Of a DNA stretch of 64,000 bases, positions 10,907-20,997 are shown in pieces. The stretch comes from Molanna angustata. Lineage: Eukaryota > Arthropoda > Insecta > Trichoptera > Molannidae. The notes below the pieces were generated by a model. The model did no database searches. It was not told where the DNA came from and saw nothing but the letters and a program-made list of their open reading frames with translations. The position numbers and the translations under genes are program-made. Location: the NCBI GenBank assembly GCA_963576475.1, contig OY754981.1:744001-808000 (forward strand), given 5' to 3'. Position 1 is the first letter of the stretch, and each line of letters starts with the position of its first letter.

Positions 10907-11269
10907 TTGGACCCGCTAAAGATCAATAATGCAGTTTATTGATAATGTTTATTTATACCTAGATAAGTACCTTAAAATATGTTCTCACAGTAAAAGTTTA
11001 TATTTTCTAGATACAAAACTATTATTGACAGTGTGGTTAGCGCGCTAGGTTAGTAATACAATAGTCGCGAGTTCGAACCCTGCCACGATCGATTCGTTCA
11101 TCTATAGTACAAGTATAATTTTATGCCTAGTTTAGGGAATGTATGAGGATGTGAAAATAATTGTTTCAATGACATATATTTTTAAAAAAATGTATATATA
11201 TACTTGGTGAGAATGTGTATGTAGATATAAATAAACAAAAAAACTCTTATTGATCTATAGCGGGTCCAA
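10907..11269. mobile_element. TIR element containing a SINE D copy
   Basis: Left end TTGGACCCGCTAAAGATCAA and right end TTGATCTATAGCGGGTCCAA form terminal inverted repeats with two mismatches. There is no coding sequence between them. A SINE D copy (11030-11150) occupies a third of the interior, so the core would be about 240 bp. The flanks do not show a clear target-site duplication. Confidence 0.65.
11030..11150 (+). mobile_element. tRNA-derived SINE family D (nested)
   Basis: GTGGTTAGCGCGCTAGG and GAGTTCGAACCCTGCC are the A- and B-box regions, followed by the shared body (CATCTATAGTACAAG, ATGCCTAGTTTAGGGAATGT). The copy is inside the TIR element 10907-11269. Confidence 0.8.
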
Positions 11270-11284
11270 GTCCAATATTCCTCG

Positions 11285-11980
11285 TTTTTCTTTTTTTTCT
11301 AATCTCACGAATGGAATTTTAATGATCACAAAATAATGTCCATATATTTGAATCTGTCGTCGCTTGTTATGTGGAGTTTTGTGTATACAACATGAAATTT
11401 GACACTTTCATGAACATCTATACATTCATATACCCATTCATTGTGGGTGGCGTTTTATGATAGTATCCAACTAACAAAGGTTGTATTGTTGAGGGTTTTT
11501 ATTTATTTGTTGAAATTTTTATTACGTGTGGTATAACAGTTGTTTTTTTTTAACTACTATAAGACAAAGAATCTCTTTTAATCAACAAAAAAAATGTTTA
11601 TTCCAGTTCACATTTATAATGATTAAAACATTATTGTATTGCACTAGTCCAGTCTACTAGGACAGTCCGTAAACCTTTTTACCATTATATTAGTTTTTTC
11701 TGCACTAGATTTTTGTCATTGATTAATTATGGGTTTTCGCAATGTTATGAAATATAATTTTAATTAATTCAGTATGTTTTCTGAGAGACATAATATAGGT
11801 AGATTCATATTTTCATAATTTTCATTTATTCATAATTTTCTGTAAATGTAAATCTTACTTGTATAACTTACATACGTGTGTGATTGAATATGAGCTCATG
11901 TAATTTTGTGTGCATCGATAATTGGACGTTCAGCACTCATAATAATAATGAATATTGTTTTCTTTTTATGAAAATTGTAC
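11285..11980. other. No recognisable feature
   Basis: AT-rich, without coding signal or shared repeat. Confidence 0.5.
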
Positions 11981-11982
11981 CC

Positions 11983-12082
11983 TTGTACATCGTACATCGT
12001 CGTCAATTGTACATCGTCGTCAATTGTACATCGTCGTCAATTGTACATCGTCGTCAATTGTACATCGTCTGTCGATGTACCC
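11983..12082. repeat. 17-bp tandem repeat
   Basis: Five units of TCGTCGTCAATTGTACA, the last ones diverged. The array ends 30 bp before a LINE relic. The unit contains a near-palindrome (TTGTACA with CAATTG). Confidence 0.9.
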
Positions 12083-12111
12083 TTTTTAATAAAATATAAT
12101 AAATAAATATT

Positions 12112-12164
12112 CAATTCATATATGCCGATGACACTACAAAACAATTCATATATGCCGATGACAC
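12112..12164 (+). repeat. 23-bp direct duplication at the LINE F breakpoint
   Basis: CAATTCATATATGCCGATGA plus CAC occurs twice (12112-12134 and 12142-12164), 7 bp apart, and covers the codons leading into the YADD box. The LINE homology starts exactly here. Confidence 0.9.
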
Positions 12165-13165
12165 AGCGGTGGCAGCCCAAGAGGACACCTTCGAGATGGT
12201 TGAGGAGAGCTTATCTGAGTCTTTGAGAGTTCTTGGTAAATACTATAAAGGAAACAATCTCAGACCAAACCCAGGGAAAACACAACTTACTGCTTTCCAT
12301 CTTAGAAATAGAGAAGCCACCAGAGAACTGAATGTGGAGTGGATGGGACAGAGGATAGAGCATTGCAATACACCAAAATACCTTGGAGTTACTTTGGATA
12401 GAACTCTATCATATAAAGAACACTGTACGAGCAGAAGGTTTGTGCCAGAAACAATATATTGCGAAAGCTCACAGGAACTGCATGGGGTGCGGCACCATCA
12501 GTGTTAAGAACCTCGGCACGGGGCCTCTGCCTTTCGGCTGCCGAGTATGCGTGTCCGGTTTGGCAGAAGTCTGCTCACTCCAAACATGTGGATATAGCGA
12601 TAAACGAAACGGTACGAATAATTTCTGGATGTTTAAAGCCAACACCAATCGAATAGCTATACCCAATAATCGGAATCGCTCCACCTTACATACGACGAAG
12701 GACTGCGGCAGATGCGGAGAGATACAAACAATTCCACGACCGAAGACACCCCCTGCATCACCATCAGCCAGTTACGTCGCGTCTCAAGTCTAGAAATAGT
12801 TTTATCAAAACTACCTCCCCTGTTGAGACCTCACAGCAACGGAGAGAAGAGCTATGGAAGCTGGATTTTGGAGCGACGTCACAGACTGACTTACAAGAGG
12901 GTGCACGATTGGGCGAACATCTCCCATACTCTATTTGGACTACCCTCAATAGGCTGAGAGCTGGTGTCACTCGATGCAAGAAGAACCTCAAGAGGTGGGG
13001 GTACCTGCCTGCAGATGATGATGTTTGTTGTGATTGTGGCGAAACCCAGGATGACAGCCACCTACTGATGTGTCCACTGATGAGGGGAGGCTGTACACCT
13101 AGGGACCTGATTATGGCCAATGACAAAGCGATGAAAGTCGCGGCTTACTGGAGTGGCAGAATCTA
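12112..13165 (+). pseudogene. LINE family F: RT catalytic box to C-terminal zinc motif
   Basis: The fragment opens at YADDTAVAAQ, the catalytic YxDD box of a reverse transcriptase. It continues with the thumb (YLGVTLDRTLSYKEHC), a long C-terminal region (ARGLCLSAAEYACPVW, IISGCLKPTPIE) and ends with a CCHC-type motif, CDCGETQDDSHLLMCP, before the stop. This arrangement is typical of jockey-like non-LTR elements. At least three frame changes (near 12425, 12655 and 12900) disable it. The upstream fingers and endonuclease are absent. A short AAGT-repeat tail (13178-13195) marks the 3' end. Confidence 0.85.
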
Positions 13166-13261
13166 ACCCGGACACGTAAAGTAAGTAAGTAATAAATATT
13201 ATATTTATAAAGTTTCATATTGGTATCTATATAAAAAACATATAATTATATACATATGTAG

Positions 13262-13372
13262 ATGCTGGCAGAGCGGTTAGCGCACTGGGTTAGTAATTCA
13301 GTGGTTGCGAATTCGAATCCTGCCAAGACCGATAGCATTTATGCTTAGTTTAAGGAATGTATAAGGATGAAT
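13262..13372 (+). mobile_element. tRNA-derived SINE family D
   Basis: TGGCAGAGCGGTTAGCGCAC (A box) and GAATTCGAATCCTGCC (B box), then the body word TTATGCTTAGTTTAAGGAAT. It lacks the CACCTATAGCACAAG part of the body, an internal deletion. Confidence 0.8.
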
Positions 13373-13554
13373 TAGGTACCTAAGTACAGGTTTTAAGGAC
13401 ATTTTCATTCTTTTAAAATAAATCATGTCGTGTCTATTATCTAATGAGAGACAAGTAAAATGATCCGAACGCCACACATTTTTTGCTTATTCAAATAATT
13501 ATTATAATATAAAAATGAACATTATACAATAATTTAAACTTATCTTTATTCGAC

Positions 13555-13780
13555 ATTTTGTTGTCGCTGGGAGGCATCGTTTTCTGGTGTCCGATGAGAG
13601 CCGTATAATCGAAAACACAACAGGCAACAATAACACCTCACAAAGTTCAGAAATGAGGTTCTCCACACATTCTGAATGTACACACGCATGTGTCGTGCTT
13701 CCATTTATATGGTAATGCGCTCCCACACACCTGTCGCTGGTTTCCCCACGACGTGGGATATGGTAGGTATGAATGAATGA
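13555..13780 (+). mobile_element. Short retroelement C, sense copy
   Basis: Begins near TCGTTTTCTGGTGTCCGATG, contains CAACAGGCAACAATAACACC, ACACGCATGTGTCGTGCTTC and CACACACCTGTCGCTGGTTT, and ends GGGATATGG followed by a GAATGAATG tail. One of the most complete copies. Confidence 0.8.
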
Positions 13781-13949
13781 TTGAACAATTTACAAACCTA
13801 ACCAACAACTCCTCCCTCTGAACACGAGATCCGATCTCAACCGAGGTATGAATAAAACTTTAATTATGAATTGTTATTAAGTAGGTATAATGTTATTTTG
13901 TTATGAGTCAAAAATCAAAATATATTATGACATGTATGTACGAGACTAT

Positions 13950-14045
13950 AGTATGGGTATACACGCATGTGTTGTTCTCCCTTTTATAAGGTGGTGCACA
14001 CCCGAACACCGGTCGCTGGTTAATCCACATTGTGGGATACACTCA
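13950..14045 (+). mobile_element. Short retroelement C, 3' half
   Basis: ACACGCATGTGTTGTTCTCC to CACATTGTGGGATAC. 5'-truncated; same orientation as the copy 170 bp upstream. Confidence 0.75.
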
Positions 14046-14053
14046 AAAAATAT

Positions 14054-14225
14054 TATGACAACCGAACTGGCTACCTGCGTTTTAGTCAAACCTTTGTAAT
14101 CAGTAATAAAGTTTTATCTACATATTATGACTGTACTGTTTGGCTGTGTGCACAAAACATTTGGTTGCACAAAACACAACAGTTCGGTTAATTTTAACAT
14201 GAAATTTTATTATTATTAACATTTT
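14054..14225. mobile_element. Repeat L, copy 1 (imperfect foldback)
   Basis: The ends contain GACAACCGAACTGG and CAGTTCGGTTAATTTT, which are inverted relative to each other (AACCGAACT / AGTTCGGTT). The interior word TTTGGCTGTGTGCACAAAAC is shared with copy 2 at 52978-53155. About 170 bp, non-coding. Confidence 0.6.
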
Positions 14226-15035
14226 TTTATCAGTGTATGCCGTGATGGTGTGAATGAATGAATGAATGTCATTTATTGAAACAAATTTGGCTATCATTGC
14301 GTGAGTTGACATTTTATGCATAACGAATTATTTTTATAATTAAATAATTATCGTGTTATGACAATATCAATTAGGTATAATTATAAAAAAAAACTGTTCA
14401 TTTAGTCGTGTCTTGGTTTATTATTGGGGGGGGTATGATTCTCTCCCTTCTCATGTACTGTATCATACTTCCGGTCATACCGGATATTCGGACAGTAAGC
14501 ACAAACCTTAACCACCTTCTTAATCTATAAGAACTTATGGGACTATATATCTACTTACCTATCTTCACAAGCACACATTCAAATAATGTGACCATCTGCT
14601 GGGACAGTCACAAAAAAGACTCCACTAATTTAACCGTGAAAAAACCTCTATAAATCTTTCGTTGGTATTTCTTGACTAAATGTCTGGTTGAGCATCAGGA
14701 AATTTTAAGACCGAAGTACGGAGCTAACAATCTATGCTCGCTTGACCAGTTTAAAACAAAAAAATAAATTATTATATGTTTTAGGAGGTATAGTCTAACA
14801 AGGAACGTAACATTACTCTCACTTCAAGTGGAACAAATAATGAAATTGAAACATCCTTTGTACATTTTATTGGAAAGGATTTTTTGTTTCCATTACATAG
14901 CTTACATATGTGACATTTTTATGTCGTCCAAACGGACAATATACACATTTTTTAAAGAAAAATAACTTATAATTATAAACATTTAATAATTCGGCGGCTA
15001 TTTTGTGATAGTAAATATCAACCATATTTGAATTA
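14226..15035. other. No recognisable gene
   Basis: AT-rich. A minus-strand frame (14867-15214) overlaps a Penelope-like end (next entry) and has no recognisable motif of its own. Confidence 0.4.
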
Positions 15036-15039
15036 TCTC

Positions 15040-15170
15040 GATACTCGACACGCCCGCCGGTCGATGGAAGGACAGCGCTTCCGAAACATGTCGAGAAGTG
15101 ACTCATGACGAGAAATCTAGAGATATAAAAAACAAACTTTTCGATGAATAAATACAAATATATTTTTAGA
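15040..15170 (+). mobile_element. Possible Penelope-like element end
   Basis: GGAAGGACAGCGCTTCCGAA then ACATGTCGAGAAGTGA, followed within 70 bp by GATGAATAAAT. Penelope-like elements commonly carry such GAAAC-ATGTCGAG-type sequence before an AATAAA near their termini. This is resemblance only, with no coding part. Confidence 0.3.
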
Positions 15171-15235
15171 TCTCGATAACAGCGCCACCAATCCTTCTTC
15201 CATTCTGGAACCAATGATACTAATTTACAAAAAAA

Positions 15236-15325
15236 AAAATTGAAATCGGTTGGGTCGTTTTGGAGATTACCGTGTATAAATATCGGGAAACGATATTTTT
15301 ATATATTATTAGTGGATCCCGACAA
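15236..15325 (+). mobile_element. Probable RTE-type LINE 3' end
   Basis: ATCGGTTGGGTCGTTTTGGA followed by GATTACCGTGTA and TATATTATTAG resembles the short 3' ends of insect RTE-type elements (AATCGGTTCAGCC..TTTTGGAGAT.). No coding region is attached. Confidence 0.45.
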
Positions 15326-15460
15326 TCTTCCTTCAGTACCTTCTGTCTCTTTAGTAAACCCTATCTGTTTAGTCTCTCCCGCCTCTTTCGTCCGTTCAGG
15401 CCTTTTAGTACCTCCCGTCCCTTCAGGCCCTTCAGTAACTCCCATCCCTTCAGTATGATT
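15326..15460. repeat. Degenerate pyrimidine-rich tandem repeat
   Basis: Repeated CCCTTCAGTACCTCC-like units of about 15 bp, with CCTTTAGT and CCGTTCAGG variants. Both plus-strand frames give short P/S/V-rich translations because of the repeat; I do not treat them as genes. Confidence 0.55.
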
Positions 15461-15654
15461 CTATTTTTAAATTATTTTCATAAACCGTTGAAAAGTCTAT
15501 AATAGGTAATAGGGTATTGTGGGTAGGTACCTATCTTCCCCGAAGTTCTACATTCAAATTTTGATTCATAAACAAAATTTGAATGTAAAATACTCCACTT
15601 TCGTAAGTCAAATGACCTATGTAATACTCAATGAAGAAGAAGAAGAATAAGAAA

Positions 15655-15790
15655 AATGTTTATATCCAGTAACCGTCCCGGATAAACGCTCGACAGTTCA
15701 CGTCAAGTTTCATTGCCATCGGATCAACGGTTAAGGAGCGCATAACGTACATACAAACATTAAGATTTATAATATATAAGATATATTATA
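15655..15790 (+). mobile_element. Probable RTE-type LINE 3' end
   Basis: GTCAAGTTTCATTGCCATCG, GATCAACGGTTAAGGAGCGC and AACGTACATACAAACATT are the kind of 3' terminal sequence seen in insect RTE elements. It is 5'-truncated to about 130 bp. Confidence 0.45.
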
Positions 15791-15799
15791 ATATGAAGC

Positions 15800-16450
15800 A
15801 AAACTTAAATATTTCTATAGATTAGTTGATAGTGTCGGTATCAGGTTGTTATAAGATGAGTCGGTCATGAACCGCGAGATATTCAACAACAATCACCTGA
15901 CAATTGTGGTTTTAGTAATGAATGGGAGGTACCTACATAATGTACCTAAATACGAGATATAGATAGTTACGTACCGCGAACCACGGTTTAGTAAACACGA
16001 CATCCCCAGTGACATCATAAAACAAAAGGTTTAGAATAACAGAAAAAGTATAGAGTTACATTCTGTTTTTCATAATATTAATCGTCAAAACTACGGTGGC
16101 GGTAGGTACTAATAACATTTTCGTCAATACTCGTTTTAGCTAACTAAACCTTGCACTAAGTAAACTATGTATAAGACTTATTAACGGGTTACAACACACT
16201 TTATAAATTTTGCGTCTTCTATATTATAACATATTTCTGTTCATAATTACTAAATTATTACCTACTTTAAAAATAAGAAAACACGACAAAATACATCAAG
16301 TTTGTAAAATTCGACAGTTTTGACAGCTCACTAGTCCACCATTAAACTAAGGGACCGGCTGGTTTAATGTTACCATGATGATATATATAAACCATGGACT
16401 AAAATAAATTTTTAATACTTGGTTATTATTAAGTTTTTTTCTCACTAGGT
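15800..16450. other. No recognisable feature
   Basis: AT-rich, no shared repeat or coding signal. Confidence 0.5.
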
Positions 16451-16452
16451 TT

Positions 16453-16790
16453 AAGTTCTTCTTCTTCTTCAGCCTGTTTTCATCCATTCTTGGACATAGG
16501 CCTCCCCCTTGATCCTCCACAACTCCCTGTCTTGGGCACACTGCATCCATCTCCCTCCGGCACATTTCTTGATGTCATCAGACCACCTTGCCTGGGGTCT
16601 GCCGACACCTCTTCGGCTTGTTCTCGGTCGCCATTCTAAGATCTTTTTGGTCCATCGTGAATCCTGGCATCTGGAAATATGCCCAGCCCAGCTCCACTTA
16701 AGGCCAGTGACCCTTTCCGCTACATCGGCTACTTTGGTTCTTTGTCTTATCATGACATTCTGAATTCTGCCCCTTATTGAAATACCCAGC
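16453..16790 (-). pseudogene. LINE family B, C-terminal pol relic
   Basis: The minus strand reads ISIRGRIQNVMIRQRTKVAD, then LKWSWAGHISRCQDSRWTKK, ILEWRPRTSRRGVGRPQARW, SDDIKKCAGGRWMQCAQDRE and ends YVQEWMKTG. It is the same C-terminal domain as at 9170-9612 but is open for about 100 codons. The RT domain is absent. A run of AAG units follows the stop, as in other copies. Confidence 0.85.
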
Positions 16791-16860
16791 TACCTACCTA
16801 AACCTGCTGGGTAAACCTACCTAACCTACCTAAACTTGCTGGGTAGGTTTAAGTTACTCG
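16778..16860. repeat. Short tandem and inverted repeat of ACCTACCTAAAC(C/T)TGCTGGGT
   Basis: Two units of a roughly 33-bp repeat. Within each, ACCCAGC and GCTGGGT can pair. It abuts the left end of the family B relic. Confidence 0.6.
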
Positions 16861-17054
16861 TACTCTATTCCAAGGTTTAAACTCACTACTTTTTGGTTAT
16901 GAATACCGCCGCAGATGTGTACAAGGAGAGCACCAACAGAGATTTCGAATGCGATAGAGCGAGACAGGTACACTTAGATTCTCTCCATTATTAGTTTTGA
17001 AAATATATCGCATTGTTACGATAAAATTTAATACTAAACCATAAAAATATTTCC

Positions 17055-17640
17055 CGAGATCCAGATGATTTTAATGTAAGCTGTCTTCCTGATGGAACAT
17101 TCTTTTGACACAGTTCTTAAATGCAGTGTGGAGTCAAGTCGTTCAGAGCCTTAACACCATCAGGCATACCTTATAGTCGACCTGAGCATTTCAGCCAGTG
17201 TAGTTCGTTAAGAAGAGGTGTTTTGTAACATATTTTGTCAGCTCCATATATCAAACTCGCTGCTGCGTTGAATACTATTTGTAATCTATCAAGCTGATAC
17301 TTGGGCAAACCAGCATAAATAGCATTACCTACAGTAATCCAGCATTGACACAACAAATACATTTATAAGCGTTTTTGCTTCGTTTTTGGGTAAGCTAAAA
17401 CGGATATTTTTCAACTGTCCCAGATGATAGAAACAAGAGCTAACATTTTTTGAGATTTGTAAGTCCAGCGATTGTTTGTTGACCAAGTGGATGCCTAGAG
17501 ATTTGAAGGTATTTGATGGTGTAAGTGCTTCTCCGTTGATGTTAAAAGGAGTATTTTTAATGAGATGGTGTCGTCGCGGTGATGCTACCCACATAAACTC
17601 TGTTTTCGTTTCTGTACAACTCCGGTTGAGCTTTAGCCTC
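17055..17640 (-). pseudogene. CR1-like LINE, RT C-terminal region
   Basis: The minus strand reads TKTEFMWVAS, ALTPSNTFKSLGIHL, VFVVSMLDYCR, a stop region, then GLPKYQLDRLQIVFNAAASL and PLLNELHWLKC. The series KTEF, LGI, SxLDYCN.LxxGLPxxxLxxLQxVxNAAARLI and TPLLxxLHWL is the standard thumb and C-terminal signature of CR1-clade elements. The 3' part (17060-17170) is shared with 5764-5935. It is frameshifted and lacks the catalytic YADD region. Confidence 0.85.
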
Positions 17641-17830
17641 ATGGACTCCCAGTCATCACAAGCATTCGGATCCCCAGCTGACATTGTCCATCAATCAGCC
17701 TTAGAATTCCCAGAGGTCTTCAGCCCAAAGGGTTATTTTGCAGGATGCGTCTAGTGGCTCTTTCTTCTTCCGATCTGACGACACGTTCAATTCAGGGTAA
17801 TCTTTTAGACCCAGCCTCACTATAATACAT
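17640..17830 (-). pseudogene. LINE family N fragment fused to the CR1 relic
   Basis: Plus-strand words GACTCCCAGTCATCACAAGC, ACATTGTCCATCAATC and TTTTGCAGGATGCGT match 54115-54225 in order. Family N normally continues into AADRKAWKAIVQEAKAL, but here the sequence switches into CR1 RT at about 17640. The hybrid frame reads DPNACDDWES then MRLKLN. Confidence 0.7.
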
Positions 17831-18698
17831 AAACAATTAACAACAAAAAAGACGAAATGTAGTTCATGGATCCCTCTAGATTTAAAATCCAACACCCACA
17901 AGAAGCCCATAGTAATATATACGTGAATTTTATTTTAAGATAGATAGTGATGTTTTTTAATCCTCATGTTTTTCATGAAATGATTACACAGAATGATGTA
18001 ATGTCATTGTATATTTACATTGTCTATATGTAATTTGTATTGAAGAGACAATGGATTGTTACATAGTTTGTGGGTAGGTAATTACATAGTACTTACCTAA
18101 TCATTAATTTAAAAAAATGTTGTTAAGTGTGAAATTTGTGATTCAATTAATTAGTAGATTACGTGATTTCGTGTTATCTGCGTCCATGTCTCACTCTTAT
18201 ACACTAACGACTAACATGTCTAATTGTCACATTTTATAATGACGACTGTTGTATAATGAATTTGGGAATGACAATGTAAACACTGATTACAAATGAAATC
18301 AAGATTGTTTTGTAGCTTGAGTAAAAAACGATAAAATATCAACTCTTTCAGGAACATGAAACCATTGAATATGATTATACACGTGTAGTGAGCGGTTAAA
18401 GCTAGGTACATTCAAAATTTATAGGTGGATTTTGAAAGTCAAAATAGTATGTGCCCCAGAAAAAAAAATACTTATATCTCCCATACCCATATCTGAAAAA
18501 AAATATTAACAATTAACCCAAGAGATGACGCAAGTATCGAAAGGTCTGGCGTTTACGTACCAGAAAGGCCGACTACAGATGAACTGGGAATAGACAAGGA
18601 TGAAGAAGATATCTAAGAGAAAGGTTCCAACTGTTGACCTCTTGAGAGAAGAAAGAAAATCCTCGCCATCCCACCTCACTTGAATATTATACATTTTT
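17831..18698. other. No recognisable feature
   Basis: AT-rich. A stretch at 18510-18680 is slightly richer in G and A but gives only broken frames. Confidence 0.4.
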
Positions 18699-18699
18699 A

Positions 18700-18788
18700 T
18701 TTACCATTCATGGAGCCCGGTTATGGAACAATTTAGCTACGGACATTAGAACTGCCCCAACCTTCAAATCTCCCTTACCAATGTACGT
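18700..18788 (+). pseudogene. LINE C-terminal relic interrupted by a foldback element
   Basis: The plus strand reads HGARLWNNLATDIRTAPTFK. The pattern ARLWNxLPxxIRxxxxxxxFK is the final motif of CR1/jockey-type pol proteins. The reading ends where the foldback element (18791) begins. Confidence 0.6.
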
Positions 18789-18790
18789 AT

Positions 18791-19620
18791 TCACGGTGAC
18801 AGGAAAATTATTCGAATGCTCAATTTTACGAATGGTAATTATTCGAATCACATTTTTTCGAAAAACAATTTTCCGAACACACAATTATCAGAAATTACAA
18901 TTGTTCGAATTTTTATGACGTCATGTTGGAAGTATTGTGAGAGGAATAAACCATAGATTTTTATTGTAATATACTAGATGTCGTAGTTAGCAAATTTTGT
19001 ATGAATCGAAGTTAGGCATTTTTCCGGGGGATTTTTGACGTTTTAGTAGGTACATCGTTTTTCCATAGAGAATAACGACTAATGTGAATTGTTTTCGGAT
19101 TTATTTGTCGTAAAAAACACTTTGTTTATTTAGATTTAGAGAAAAGTTATTTAGGATGTGTTGAAATGTAAGGAAAACTGAAATATGTTGCCAACCAAAA
19201 CGTCAAACGCGCGATATTCCATGACTCACTTTTTGCACGGAGTACTACATCTACATAGTATATTATGTATAATAAAAATCTATGGAATAAACAACATGGC
19301 GACGCACCGCGCTGTCAAACATCAGTTATTAAAAATGTGCAAACATACGTACCCAACAATAATACAACAAGTAATAATAGTGTTCATCGAATATATTTTA
19401 CTGGCAACAAATATGTATGTCAAAGGAGGCAACATAATGACACAAAAATATATTAAATTCGGTCAATTGGTTTTCCAACAAATTAATGTTAGTTCGAATA
19501 ATTTGCTTTCGGACAGTTGTCATTTTGATAATTGATTTTCGAAAAATTGTTATTCGTATAATTGCGCATTCGAACAATTGTGTTTCGAAGAATTTTCATG
19601 TAATCCGTAGTCACCATCAC
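18791..19620. mobile_element. Foldback element with TTCGAA-type repeat arms
   Basis: Both ends (18791-18910 and 19490-19610) are built of about six 18-bp degenerate units of the form CAATTNTTCGAANNA, inverted relative to each other, with TCACGGTGAC outside on the left and GTCACCATCAC on the right. A second inverted pair lies inside: CCATAGATTTTTATT near 18951 and AATAAAAATCTATGG near 19272. The central frames are incidental. I cannot assign a superfamily. Confidence 0.65.
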
Positions 19621-19784
19621 TTCTGATCGCTCCTCATCCTTTCCTTTCGTTATGTTGTTTTTGTTATTATGTCAATCTCGAGGGTAGTATCCCACATTCT
19701 AATGTATTCACTGTTAGAAATGATTGCTACAAGAGCTCTTTATTTAGAAATTTTTTAAATTTGTATACAACCTACTGATTTTTA

Positions 19785-20220
19785 TTTTATTTTATGTAGA
19801 TTCTCGGGAAGTAACATGTACTATGTCAAATAATTATTTAACACGCACCCAATAACTAGTTGCCACATTCTGGAGACATACGATATTTATCGTCTCACAG
19901 ATCCAGACTGAAAACCTAGGATTATGAAAATTTTAGTTTTTCAGTCTGCATAGATCTTCAGTCTGCACCGGTATCAGCATAGAACGATAACGGTGAAAGG
20001 GAGTCACGTTTGCAAAAAAATTAAATAGAACTTAAAGTTAAATATATTTTTTTCATAATAGTTGATTATGGAGTTCTATCATGAAGTGACAGTTTCAAAA
20101 ATTGAAAAAAAAACCAGACTGAAAACACAATTTTATAAAACTGTGTCTCCACCGGGAATCGAACCCGGGACCCTTGGATCAGCAGTCAGATACCTAACCA
20201 ACTGAGCCACGAAGGCCGAC
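19785..20220 (-). mobile_element. SINE family E, long copy with head and body
   Basis: On the minus strand the element starts GTCGGCCTTCGTGGCTCAGT (A box), then GGGTTCGATTCCCGGTGGAG (B box), then the CAGTCTGG body and CTCCAGAATGTGGCAACTAG, ending with TTCCCGAGAATCTACATAAA. About 190 bp between head and body (19950-20130) is longer than in the 24893 copy and contains a second CAGTCTGCAT block. It may be an internal duplication or an insertion. Confidence 0.75.
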
Positions 20221-20392
20221 AATTTTGATTATAGTTTTTTATTTCACACGTAAACAAATTTAGTCCTTCTCCCTTCCTTTTTCCTTCCCTTCCTTTCCCC
20301 TCACGGGAAAATGTGTGAAATATATGAATATTTAATAATTTTTAGTATATTTATTTCTTGTTGTCATGTAGGTAATAGAACGTAAATAGTGT

Positions 20393-20790
20393 AATAGAAC
20401 GATATATGATAGAATAAAAAATGAGGACATAAGGAGAGAATGCAAGTTAAAGAAGGATATTATATGTAAAATGAAAGTGAATGCTTTAAGGTGGTTTGGA
20501 CATATAGAAAGAATGAAAGATGAACGACTGACCAAAAAAATATACATGGGTGCAAGAGATGGAGTGAATAGCAGAGGTCGCCCCAGAAAGGGATGGCATG
20601 ACCATGTGAATGATATTTTGAAAGAAGGAAACATAAAAAGTTTGAACAATCGACGAGCATGTATGAGACGATGCATGGATGTAAAGGAAGCCAGAAATGT
20701 GTGCAAAAATAGAGAAGTATGGCGCTCGATTCTCTCTGCTTACCCCGTAAGGGACATGGCGTGATGGTATGTATGTATGTAATGTAGGTA
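20393..20790 (+). pseudogene. LINE family A, C-terminal pol fragment, open frame
   Basis: From about 20393 the frame reads RTIYDRIKNEDIRRECKLKK, then LRWFGHIERM, DERLTKKIYMGARDG, RGRPRKGWHDHVNDIL, RRCMDVKEARNVCKNREVWR and ends YPVRDMA. The set LRWFGHIERM...RGRPRKxWxDxV...W is the C-terminal domain of RTE-like endonuclease/reverse transcriptases of arthropods. The fragment is open for 124 codons with a stop upstream. The 3' end is GGCGTGATGGTATGTATGTA. Similar copies are at 6485, 28072, 33905, 43690, 44338 and 47640. Confidence 0.85.
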
Positions 20791-20956
20791 CCTCAATGAT
20801 GATTTGTACATCAACTGTGGACAAAAGTAAATGGTCTGTCATTTAACCATTTCATAGAGAATTTTTTCTGTTAGTTTTATAATACTGTATTTGTCCTTTA
20901 AATAAATGAATAAACTGTTATGACGTATATTATGTCGAAACCGAAAAGTGTTAAAA

Positions 20957-20997
20957 AATAAATATATCCTAGATTATGTATCTAGGATATATTTATT
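20957..20997. repeat. Perfect 18-bp hairpin
   Basis: AATAAATATATCCTAGAT and its exact complement ATCTAGGATATATTTATT are separated by TATGT. No T-run or gene suggests a terminator; eukaryotic context makes that reading unlikely. Confidence 0.85.

Noticed and set aside
12469..13126. Minus-strand frames opposite LINE F
   Set aside because: They are antisense shadows of the plus-strand LINE coding sequence.
14867..15214. 115-codon minus-strand frame
   Set aside because: Covers a Penelope-like terminal sequence in antisense and shows no domain.
19185..19535. 116-codon plus-strand frame within the foldback element
   Set aside because: It overlaps both the inner inverted repeat and the TTCGAA array, so it is a by-product of repeat sequence.
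20332..20842. Minus-strand frames of 118-124 codons opposite LINE family A
   Set aside because: Antisense shadows; the plus strand has the recognisable protein. The same applies at 33883-34267.
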